NCBI GenBank assembly: GCA_026706755.1
Contig: JAPOYG010000567.1
Location: forward strand, 1 to 39,113
DNA length: 39,113 nucleotides
Origin: Acidobacteriota bacterium
GTDB taxonomy: Bacteria; Acidobacteriota; Vicinamibacteria; Vicinamibacterales; UBA8438
Direction of reading: 5' to 3'
Part shown: positions 29,670 through 37,859 of the stretch, piece by piece
Numbering within the stretch: the first letter of the stretch is position 1
Layout: every line of letters begins with the position of its first letter
Notes under the pieces: model-generated
Database searches by the model: none
What the model was told of the DNA's origin: nothing
Seen by the model: only the letters and a program-made list of their open reading frames with translations
Made by a program: the position numbers and the translations under genes

Positions 29670-30890
29670 ATGACCGATACCCTGGCGCTGCTCGCCACGC
29701 TGGTCGCCCTGCTGATCGGCCTCGCGATCGGCAAGGCCTGGGAGCGCTACAAGCTGCGGGAGGGGCGTTGGTTCGATCGCCGCCGGGCGCGCGAGTCGCC
29801 CCATTACATACTCGGCCTCCAGTTCCTGGTGTCGAACCAGGTGGACCTCGCCATCGAGGAGCTCGCCCAGGCGGCGGCGCTCGACTCGGCCGCCCTCGAG
29901 ATCCACCTGATTCTCGGCAACCTCTACCGCGACCGCGGACAGGTGGGCAAGGCGGTCCGGCTGCATCAGAACCTGTTGCAGGACCCTCGCCTCGGCAGGA
30001 CCGAGCAGGCCTACGTGCAGCTCAGCCTGGGGCTCGACTACAAGCAGGGAGGGTTCGTCGATCGGGCGTTCCAGGCCTTCTCCGAGGTTACGAAGATCGA
30101 TCCCGACAACAAGTACGCGCTGCTCAATCTGCAGAAGCTGCACGAGGAGCAGCAACAGTGGCGCGAGGCGCGCGCGATCCGCCGGCGGCTGACCGACATC
30201 GCGGACGAGACGGGGAAGCCGCGCGACCAGGCCATTCTCGCGTTCATCGAGAACGAGCTGGGGCTCCAGGCCGTCCGGCGGGGGGACCCGCAGGAAGCGA
30301 TCGCCCACTTCGGCTCCGCGCTGGACCTCGACGACGGCACCGTGCCCGCATCCCTGAACCTCGGCGATGTCCACCTGCGCGGCGGCCGCCCCCGCGAGGC
30401 CATCGCGGTGTGGGAGCAGATCCTGGACAAGTCCCCGGAGCGGGCCTATCTCACCTTCGATCGACTGCAGGCGGCGTACGCGCAGGTGGGCGCGCCGACG
30501 CGATTTCGCGGCCTGTGCGAGCGGCTCATCGCCGACAACCCGCGGGATTGGCGTGCGCGGCTGGCCCTCGGCCGGCACGCCCTCGACGAAGGGGATGCGG
30601 GGCGGGCGCTCGATCTGCTCCTCGAATCGCTGCGCCACAACCCGCACGCGCTCGCCGTCCATCAGGTGATCTGGCGCACGCTGGAAGCGCTGGAGTTCCG
30701 GCCGCCCCCCGTGCGCCGCTACCTGGAGTTGACGGGCAGGGTCGTCTTCTACCTGGACCCGCACGTCTGCACCCGCTGCCGCTACCGCAGCACCGAGCTC
30801 CTGTGGCAGTGCCCGCAGTGCCACGAGTGGAACACGTTCGTGGAGGAGCGGCCGGCGCAGGCCGAGAACGTGGTGGAGGCTTCCGCGTGA
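29670..30890 (+). CDS. lapB: LapB/YciM-like TPR protein with zinc-ribbon C-terminus
   Basis: A 406-residue membrane-anchored protein. One N-terminal helix (about residues 5-21, LALLATLVALLIGLAIG) is followed by tetratricopeptide repeats, first HYILGLQFLVSNQVDLAIEE, then HLILGNLYRDRGQVGKAVRL and further units to about residue 345. It ends in a rubredoxin-like metal site CTRCRYRSTELLWQCPQCHEW. That order is the LapB signature. In E. coli LapB guides FtsH to degrade LpxC and so controls LPS synthesis. Its place after kdsA-kdsD supports the same job here. ATG 29670 is chosen; GTG 29658 in frame would add four residues. Neither has a strong ribosome site. Confidence 0.85.
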   Translation: MTDTLALLATLVALLIGLAIGKAWERYKLREGRWFDRRRARESPHYILGLQFLVSNQVDLAIEELAQAAALDSAALEIHLILGNLYRDRGQVGKAVRLHQNLLQDPRLGRTEQAYVQLSLGLDYKQGGFVDRAFQAFSEVTKIDPDNKYALLNLQKLHEEQQQWREARAIRRRLTDIADETGKPRDQAILAFIENELGLQAVRRGDPQEAIAHFGSALDLDDGTVPASLNLGDVHLRGGRPREAIAVWEQILDKSPERAYLTFDRLQAAYAQVGAPTRFRGLCERLIADNPRDWRARLALGRHALDEGDAGRALDLLLESLRHNPHALAVHQVIWRTLEALEFRPPPVRRYLELTGRVVFYLDPHVCTRCRYRSTELLWQCPQCHEWNTFVEERPAQAENVVEASA

Positions 30891-31561
30891 CGGGGCGCTC
30901 CCCCGCGCGGCAGCCGGACGGCCTGCTGCGGGTGGCCCTCACGGGCGGGATCGCGACCGGCAAATCCTACGTGCTGGCGCAGCTCGAACGGCGCGGGGTG
31001 CCGACCATCGACGCCGACCGGGTGGCCCGTGACGTCGTCCGACCCGGCCGACCGGCCTGGTCGGCCCTCGTGGAGCGCTTCGGGGCCGACATCTGCTGCC
31101 CCGACCGGCAGGTGGACCGCGCTCGCCTCGGGAGCATCGTCTTCGCGGACGCCGGCGCGCGCGCCGACCTGGAGGCCATCGTCCATCCGCCGGTGCGCCA
31201 GGCGATCGCGGAGTGGTTCGACGCCCGCGAGGCGGAGGCCCGCGTCCTCTTCGCCGTGGCCGACATTCCCCTGTTGTACGAGACGGGGCGGGAGGGGTCC
31301 TTCGACCGCGTCGTCGTCACCGCCTGCCCGCCGGAGATGCAGGAGCGGCGCATCGTCGCCCGGGACGGCCTGCCCGTGGCGGAGGCTCGGCGGCGCATCG
31401 CGGCCCAACTGCCGATCGAGCACAAGGCCGCGCGTGCCGACTTCGTCATCCGGACGGACGGCACGTTCGAGGAGACGGACCGGCAGGTGGATGCCGTGCA
31501 CGAGGCGCTCCGTCGCGGCGCGCCCGGCGCGAAGTCCGGGACCCGGCCGGGCGCGTCCTGA
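30887..31561 (+). CDS. coaE: Dephospho-CoA kinase
   Basis: A 224-residue kinase that phosphorylates dephospho-CoA in the last step of coenzyme A synthesis. VALTGGIATGKSYVLAQLER contains the P-loop. TIDADRVARDVVRPGRPAW, GSIVFADAGARADLEAIVHP and PLLYETGREGSFDRVVVTAC are family motifs. The GTG start overlaps the lapB stop (GTGA), so it is translated from the Kdo-lapB transcript. About 15 residues at the N-terminus precede the usual start of the fold. It is the last gene of the group; folD converges after 21 bases. Confidence 0.95.
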   Translation: MTGRSPARQPDGLLRVALTGGIATGKSYVLAQLERRGVPTIDADRVARDVVRPGRPAWSALVERFGADICCPDRQVDRARLGSIVFADAGARADLEAIVHPPVRQAIAEWFDAREAEARVLFAVADIPLLYETGREGSFDRVVVTACPPEMQERRIVARDGLPVAEARRRIAAQLPIEHKAARADFVIRTDGTFEETDRQVDAVHEALRRGAPGAKSGTRPGAS

Positions 31562-31582
31562 CGGGGCGCCGCCGCCTCCTCG

Positions 31583-32557
<975 letters not shown>

Positions 32558-32599
32558 CGCGCTTCCAGTCTACCGCGTGGCGGCTGCCAGAGTGCCGGC

Positions 32600-32608
32600 T
32601 GCTAAGAT
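32600..32608 (+). promoter_or_regulatory. Extended -10-like element upstream of the alanine symporter
   Basis: TGC followed by TAAGAT (32603-32608, 5 of 6) forms an extended -10 pattern. The expected start point near 32615 lies at the first bases of the hairpin at 32614-32640, which would put that hairpin at the very 5' end of the mRNA. Confidence 0.4.
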
Positions 32609-32613
32609 GCGGC

Positions 32614-32644
32614 GCGCCCCGGGGTTCCGCGCGGGGGCGCTTTT
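32614..32644 (+). terminator. Hairpin with T-run in the symporter leader
   Basis: GCGCCCC (32614-32620) pairs with GGGGCGC (32634-32640) and TTTT follows directly. By form it is a weak intrinsic terminator on the plus strand. Upstream lies only the divergent folD gene, so it may instead be an attenuator or a 5'-end stabilising structure for the symporter mRNA. Confidence 0.4.
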
Positions 32645-32675
32645 CCTCCAACCCTGACGCCGCGGAGGGCACGCC

Positions 32676-34088
32676 ATGGGCGACACCACCTTGACCGACC
32701 GCATCCTGCAACTGAACGACCTGGTCTGGCAGCCGTTCGCCATGCCTCTGGTGCTCGTCGTCGTCGGCGGACTGATCACCGTCATGACCGGGGTGATCCA
32801 GATTCGCCGCTTCCCCGTCGCCCTGCGCATGGTGACGGGGGGCGCCTTCTTCCGCGGCGGAAAAGGCGGCGGGGAAGGGACCATCACGCAGTTCCAGGCG
32901 CTCTCCACCGCGCTCGCCTCCACGGTGGGCAACGGGAACATCGGAGGCGTCGCCACGGCGATCCTGATCGGCGGACCGGGGGCGATCTTCTGGATGTGGG
33001 TGACCGCCGCCGTGGGCATGGCGACGAAGTACGCGGAGGCCGTAGCCGGCGTGCACTACCGGGTCACGCGGGACACCGGCGAGTTCGCGAGCGGGCCGAT
33101 GTACTACATCAAGCGGGCCGTGCCGCAGCGGCAGCTCGGCGCGGGGCTCGCCGGCATGTTCGCGTTCTTCGGGGCCTGCACGGCACTGTTCGGCACCGGC
33201 AACATGGCCCAGTCGAACACCGTGGCGCGAACCTTCGTGGAGGCGGCCCGGACGATCGCCGGCGTGGAGGTGCCGCTGTGGGTCCCCGGGCTGCTCATCA
33301 CGGTGGCGGTCGGCCTGGTGCTGCTGGGCGGCATCCGCCGCATCGCGGCGGTGGCGGCGCGGCTCGTGCCGGCCATGATCGTGGTGTACGTCCTGGCCGC
33401 GTCCGCCTACCTGCTCATCAACCTGACCGCCATCCCCGCTGTGATCGCGCAGATCGTCTCCAGCGCGTTCACGCCATCGGCGGCCGTGGGCGGCTTCGCC
33501 GGGGCCACCGCGGCGCAGGTCATTGCAGCCGGCGTCAGCCGCGGGGTGCTGTCGAACGAAGCCGGCCTGGGGAGCGCGCCGATCGCGCACGGCATCGCCA
33601 AGGTGAACCACCCGTCGGAGCAGGGCCTCGTCGGCGTCTTCGAGGTCTTCGTGGACACCATCGTGGTCTGCTCGATGACGGCGTTCGTCATTCTCACGTC
33701 GGGCCTCTGGACGGACCCTGCCTACCAGGGATCGAGCGGGGACCTGACGGCGGCCGCCCTCAGCACGTCGGTGCCCCTCGCGTCGCTCGTGGTGGCCCTC
33801 TGCTCGTTCCTGTTCGGCTTCTCCACGCTCATCGGGTGGTCGTACTACGGCGAGGCCTGCGTGGAGTTCCTCTTCGGGACACGGGCGGTGATGCCGTACC
33901 GCGTGGTCTTCACGGGGATGATCCTGATCGGGGCGGTGGTCTCGGTTCCCCTGGTCTGGGCCATCGGCACGCTGCTGAACGGGTTCATGGCGTTCCCGAA
34001 CCTCATCGGCATCGCGTTCCTCGTCGGCACGGTCCGCAGCCTGACGAAGGACTACTTCAGCGGCTCGTCGCCGAGGGCGTCCAGGTAG
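32676..34088 (+). CDS. Sodium:alanine/glycine symporter (AGCS family)
   Basis: A 470-residue inner-membrane transporter with about 11 hydrophobic helices. Family motifs include GEGTITQFQALSTALASTVG, GNGNIGGVATAILIGGPGAI, FWMWVTAAVGMATKYAEA, GPMYYIKRAV, and the strongly conserved SRGVLSNEAGLGSAPIAH. Later helices include FGFSTLIGWSYYGEACVEF. It takes up alanine or glycine with sodium. ATG 32676 has a CGGAGGG ribosome site. Its last 37 bases overlap the 3' end of thiE on the other strand. The final residues DYFSGSSPRASR are unusually short for the cytoplasmic tail. Confidence 0.94.
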   Translation: MGDTTLTDRILQLNDLVWQPFAMPLVLVVVGGLITVMTGVIQIRRFPVALRMVTGGAFFRGGKGGGEGTITQFQALSTALASTVGNGNIGGVATAILIGGPGAIFWMWVTAAVGMATKYAEAVAGVHYRVTRDTGEFASGPMYYIKRAVPQRQLGAGLAGMFAFFGACTALFGTGNMAQSNTVARTFVEAARTIAGVEVPLWVPGLLITVAVGLVLLGGIRRIAAVAARLVPAMIVVYVLAASAYLLINLTAIPAVIAQIVSSAFTPSAAVGGFAGATAAQVIAAGVSRGVLSNEAGLGSAPIAHGIAKVNHPSEQGLVGVFEVFVDTIVVCSMTAFVILTSGLWTDPAYQGSSGDLTAAALSTSVPLASLVVALCSFLFGFSTLIGWSYYGEACVEFLFGTRAVMPYRVVFTGMILIGAVVSVPLVWAIGTLLNGFMAFPNLIGIAFLVGTVRSLTKDYFSGSSPRASR

Positions 34089-34753
34089 GTCCGCACCCTG
34101 GCCTCGGGGTCGCCGCCGGCGACGAGGTCCCCGATCACGGCCACCGCGGCGGCGCCGGCGGCTACGACGGCCGGCGCTCGCCCGAGCGTGATGCCGCCGA
34201 TCGCGACCACGGGTCGTTCCGGGCGGCGGAGCGCCGCGGCGCGGACCGCCTCCAGACCGACCGGCGCGTACCTCGTCGCCTTGGTCGACGTTCCGTACAC
34301 CGGTCCGACCGCCACGTAGGTCAGGGGTTGCGACCAGGCGTCGTCCCGCTGGCCGGCGGTGTGCGTGGAGAGCCCGACGATCGCCTCCGGGCCGAGCTGC
34401 CGGCGCGCCGCCGGCGGCGGCAGGTCGTCCTGCCCGAGATGCACGCCGTCCGCCCCGGACATGCGCGCCACGTCGACCCGGTCGTTCACGATGACGGTGG
34501 CTCCATGACGCCCGGCCATGCGCACGATCTCGTCGCACCAGCGCAGAAGGACGCCGGTCGCTACTCCGGCGCCCCGCACCTGGAGCCAGCGCGCCCCCCC
34601 GGCCAGGAAGGCAGCGGCGAGATCGGGCACGCTCCAGGCCTGCGACGCGGCGGTGCGGGCATCCACGATGGCGTACAGGCGCGGCATCGTCCTGGCAGGC
34701 GACAGGCTCCCGGCCCGTGGCGGCGCGCCTGCGCGGCCGGCGCCGGCTGTCAT
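34052..34753 (-). CDS. thiE: Thiamine phosphate synthase
   Basis: A 233-residue TIM-barrel enzyme that couples hydroxymethylpyrimidine diphosphate with thiazole phosphate. LYAIVDA at the start of the fold, WLQVRG for pyrimidine binding, VIVNDRVDVARMSGADGVHL with GQDDLP, GLSTHT, YVAVGPVYGTSTK and VAIGGIT are all present. The ATG at 34753 overlaps the accC stop (ATGA); an internal ATG at 34687 would remove the extra 22 residues before the fold and is possible. The 3' end overlaps the symporter gene by 37 bases. ThiE usually sits with thi genes; here it trails accBC, probably read from that transcript. Confidence 0.93.
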   Translation of the reverse strand: MTAGAGRAGAPPRAGSLSPARTMPRLYAIVDARTAASQAWSVPDLAAAFLAGGARWLQVRGAGVATGVLLRWCDEIVRMAGRHGATVIVNDRVDVARMSGADGVHLGQDDLPPPAARRQLGPEAIVGLSTHTAGQRDDAWSQPLTYVAVGPVYGTSTKATRYAPVGLEAVRAAALRRPERPVVAIGGITLGRAPAVVAAGAAAVAVIGDLVAGGDPEARVRTYLDALGDEPLK

Positions 34754-36132
34754 CCGCCCCTCCCGGCCGGGAGCCCCGCCGCGGCCCGCGAGCCGCTCGC
34801 GAATCGTTCCAGGAAGTCCGTGCTCACGCGCCCCGCAAGGAAGTCCGGATCGCTCAGGATTCGAAGGTGGAGTGGAATCGTCGTGTCGATTCCGGCGATC
34901 ACCGTCATCGTCAGCGCGCGCCGCATGCGGGCAATCGCCTCGCCGCGGTCGCGGCCGTGCGCGACGACCTTGGCCACCAGCGAATCGTAGTGCGGCGTCA
35001 CGACGCCTCCTGCCCGGAGGTCCGTGTCGATGCGGACGCCCGGCCCCGTGCCGCCCTGCAGGGTGAACGCCGCGATCGTCCCCGGCGAGGGCCGGAACGT
35101 CTCCGGGTGCTCGGCGTTCACGCGACACTCGATGGCGTGCCCGCGCGGCGCCGACGCGCCGCCGCCGGGCAGCTCCTGCCCTGCCGCAATCCGGAGCTGC
35201 TCCTTGACGATGTCGACCCCGGTGACCATCTCCGTGACGGGGTGCTCGACCTGCAGCCTGGCGTTCACCTCGATGAAGTGGAACGCGCCGCCCTCGTCGC
35301 GCAGGAACTCGAAGGTCCCCGCGTTCCGGTAGCCGACGGCGCGGGCGGCGCGGGCGATCCGTGCCCCCAGATCCCGGCGGGTCGGCTCGTCGACGGCGGG
35401 CGAAGGGGATTCCTCCAGGAGCTTCTGGTGCCGCCGCTGGATGGTGCATTCCCGCTCACCGAGGCTCAGCGACGTGCCGGCGCCATCGACGAGCACCTGG
35501 AACTCGATGTGGCGCGCCGCCGCCAGGTACCGTTCCAGGTAGAGCCTCGAATCGCCGAACGCCGACTGTGCCTCGCGTTGCGCGGTACGCCACGCGGGCT
35601 CGAGCGAGGCGGCGTCGGGGACGATCCGCATGCCCCGGCCTCCGCCGCCGCCCCGCGCCTTGACGATCACCGGGTAGCCGAGCGACTGCGCCGCGTCGTG
35701 CACGGCGGCGGGCGATTCGACGGACACCTCGGCGCCCGGCAGGACCGGGAGGCCGGCGCGGCGCATCGCCGCCCGCGCCGCCACCTTGTCGCCGAAGAGG
35801 CGCAGGACGGCAGGCGGCGGCCCGACGAAGACGATCCCCCGCGCGGCGCACGCTTCTGCGAGGTCCGCGCTCTCGGCGAGAAATCCGTAGCCGGGGTGCA
35901 CGGCGTCGGCGCCCGAGAGTCGAGCCGCCTCGATGATGGCCGCCACGTCGAGGTAGCTCCGCTCCGCGGGCGCGGGTCCGATGCAGACGGCGCGATCGGC
36001 CGCCTGCGCATGGAGGGCCCGTCGATCCGCCGTCGAGCAGACGGCGACGGTCTCCACGTCGAGCTCCCGGCAGGCTGCCATCACGCGCAGCGCCACCTCG
36101 CCCCGGTTGGCGACGAGTACCCTCTTGAGCAT
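34750..36132 (-). CDS. accC: Acetyl-CoA carboxylase biotin carboxylase subunit
   Basis: A 460-residue ATP-grasp enzyme that carboxylates biotin on AccB in the first step of fatty acid synthesis. It starts MLKRVLVANRGEVALRVMAA. AVHPGYGFLAESADLAEAC, VIVKARGGGGGRGMRIV with the glycine-rich ATP loop, ECTIQRRHQKLLEESPSP, FEFLRDEGGAFHFIEVNARL with the catalytic glutamate and asparagine, QVEHPVTEMVTGVDIVKEQL and VVTPHYDSLVAKV are all present. It is about 10 residues longer than the E. coli subunit. It follows accB by 59 bases and is coupled to thiE by a four-base overlap. The carboxyltransferase genes accA and accD are elsewhere. Confidence 0.96.
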   Translation of the reverse strand: MLKRVLVANRGEVALRVMAACRELDVETVAVCSTADRRALHAQAADRAVCIGPAPAERSYLDVAAIIEAARLSGADAVHPGYGFLAESADLAEACAARGIVFVGPPPAVLRLFGDKVAARAAMRRAGLPVLPGAEVSVESPAAVHDAAQSLGYPVIVKARGGGGGRGMRIVPDAASLEPAWRTAQREAQSAFGDSRLYLERYLAAARHIEFQVLVDGAGTSLSLGERECTIQRRHQKLLEESPSPAVDEPTRRDLGARIARAARAVGYRNAGTFEFLRDEGGAFHFIEVNARLQVEHPVTEMVTGVDIVKEQLRIAAGQELPGGGASAPRGHAIECRVNAEHPETFRPSPGTIAAFTLQGGTGPGVRIDTDLRAGGVVTPHYDSLVAKVVAHGRDRGEAIARMRRALTMTVIAGIDTTIPLHLRILSDPDFLAGRVSTDFLERFASGSRAAAGLPAGRGG

Positions 36133-36191
36133 CCGCTTGGGGCGCGAGCGCGCTGACCGGCCCGTTGGGGAGGGCCGGGAGCTGCGCCGTT

Positions 36192-36647
36192 CTACGGCCC
36201 GGAATCCCGGGCGGGGTCGATGGCCAGCAGACGCTCGCCGTACTCGACCGCCTGCCCGTTCTCGATGAAGATGGCGACCACCGTGCCGTCCTCCTCGGCG
36301 TCGATCTCGTGCATCAGCTTCATCGCTTCGATCAGGCAGAGCACCTGGCCCTTCCGCACGCGGGCGCCGACCTCCACGAAGGGTGCCTGATCCGGCGCGG
36401 GGGCGCGGTAGGCGGTACCGACGATCGGGGCTCGCATGACGCGAGGCCCCGGCGCCCCGCCGGAGTCGCCGGTCGCGGGCGGAGCGCCGCCGTCGGCTTC
36501 CGACGGCGGGCCGCCGCTCGTAACCGGCAGGGCGCGCGCGGCGCGCTTGCGGAAGCGCACGCGAAGGCCCGCCTGCTCGACCTCCATCTCCTCGAGGTCG
36601 TGCTCTGCCATCAGGGCCAGGAAGCGCTTCAGTTCGTCGTCAGCCAT
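36192..36647 (-). CDS. accB: Acetyl-CoA carboxylase biotin carboxyl carrier protein
   Basis: A 151-residue carrier that moves carboxybiotin between AccC and the carboxyltransferase. The N-terminal [20 protein letters not shown] region is typical. A Pro/Gly-rich linker (about 44-69) follows. The biotinyl domain (72-148) has K110 in [11 protein letters not shown] as the biotin attachment site. It lies 42 bases after the M24 peptidase gene and 59 before accC, the usual accB-accC order. Confidence 0.96.
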   Translation of the reverse strand: MADDELKRFLALMAEHDLEEMEVEQAGLRVRFRKRAARALPVTSGGPPSEADGGAPPATGDSGGAPGPRVMRAPIVGTAYRAPAPDQAPFVEVGARVRKGQVLCLIEAMKLMHEIDAEEDGTVVAIFIENGQAVEYGERLLAIDPARDSGP

Positions 36648-36689
36648 CCTGCGGCGCCGCCGGCCGACCGCACGGGCCCGCTCACCGGG

Positions 36690-37859
36690 TCAGCAGACGC
36701 GGAGCTCCCTCGGCACGCGGGTCAGCAACTCGTGCCCGTCTTCCGTCACCAGGACGTCGTCCTCGATGCGTACCCCACCGACTCCGGGCAGATAGACACC
36801 GGGTTCCACCGTGAAGACCATCCCGGGCGCCAGGAGGGGGTCTTCCGCATCCGCCGCCGCGGCTTCGCCCTCGACCCGCCGACGACCGACGCGCGGCGCC
36901 TCGTGCACCTCGATCCCCAGCCCGTGCCCGGTGCTGTGCCCGAACGCCTCCGCCAGCCCGTGCCCGGCCAGCACGTCCCGTGCCGCCGCGTCGACGTCGC
37001 TCGCGTGGATGCCCGGCCGAATCGCGGCGAGCGCCGCGGCCTGTGCGGCGTGGACGGCCCCATGCAGGCGGCGCGCCTCCGCGCCCGCGCGACCCACGCA
37101 GACGGTTCGGCTCAGGTCGACGCAGTATCCGTGGTGCATGCCGCCGAAGTCCAGAACCACGAGGTCGCCGGCAACGAGGCGCCGACCCGTGGGTTGCGCG
37201 TGCGGCAGCGCGCTGTTGGGCCCCCCGGCGACGATCGCCTCGAACGCCGGCCGCTCGAAGCCCGCATCGCGCAATGCCGCCTCGATCTGCGCGGCGAGCT
37301 CCCGCTCCGTACACCCGACCCCCACACGATCCAGCACGCGGGCCGTGACCGGCCCCAACCGCTCCCCCGCCGCGCGCAGCACCGCGATCTCGTGGTCGTC
37401 CTTCCGCATCCGGAGGCGCTCGACGAGGCCCACCGTCGCGGCGATTGCGGCCCGCAGGGCGCCCTCGAGCCACTGCCAGCGCCGCACGCTGAGATGATCG
37501 GCCTCGACCCCGATCCGTTCCCATCCCGCGTCCGACGCCACGCGGCGGAGCGTCTCCTCGTAGCTGCCGTCGACGTCGACCCGGCGGAGGCCGGACGGAA
37601 CCGCCCCCGCCGCCACCAGCTCCGCCGCCACGGTCCGGTAGCGGAAATCCACGAGAAGCTGCGCGTCCGCCGGCGTGACGACCAGCATCCCCGCGCTCGC
37701 ACGCACGTTCGCGAGGTAGAAGAGGTGGGGCAGGTGGGTGACGACGAAGGCGTCGAGGCCGAGCCTGACCAACTCGGCGCGCACTGCCCGCAGCCGTGCG
37801 TCGAGTCTCGACGCGCCGGCCATGCCGTCCCCCATGTCCACCGCTTCCCAACCTATCAT
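36690..37859 (-). CDS. M24 family peptidase (Xaa-Pro aminopeptidase/dipeptidase)
   Basis: A 389-residue metallopeptidase that cleaves peptides next to proline. The N-terminal creatinase-like domain (about 15-145) includes LDAFVVTHLPHLFYLANVRA. The pita-bread domain holds the five metal ligands: D in VVLDFGG and D in YCVDLSRTV, H in HSTGHGLGIEVHEAP, E in VFTVEPGVY, and E in GVRIEDDVLVTEDG. ATG 37859 overlaps the stop of the preceding PKD gene (ATGA); in-frame ATGs at 37835 and 37823 are alternatives. It precedes accB, as pepP/pepQ-like genes often do. PepP and PepQ cannot be told apart here. Confidence 0.92.
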   Translation of the reverse strand: MIGWEAVDMGDGMAGASRLDARLRAVRAELVRLGLDAFVVTHLPHLFYLANVRASAGMLVVTPADAQLLVDFRYRTVAAELVAAGAVPSGLRRVDVDGSYEETLRRVASDAGWERIGVEADHLSVRRWQWLEGALRAAIAATVGLVERLRMRKDDHEIAVLRAAGERLGPVTARVLDRVGVGCTERELAAQIEAALRDAGFERPAFEAIVAGGPNSALPHAQPTGRRLVAGDLVVLDFGGMHHGYCVDLSRTVCVGRAGAEARRLHGAVHAAQAAALAAIRPGIHASDVDAAARDVLAGHGLAEAFGHSTGHGLGIEVHEAPRVGRRRVEGEAAAADAEDPLLAPGMVFTVEPGVYLPGVGGVRIEDDVLVTEDGHELLTRVPRELRVC

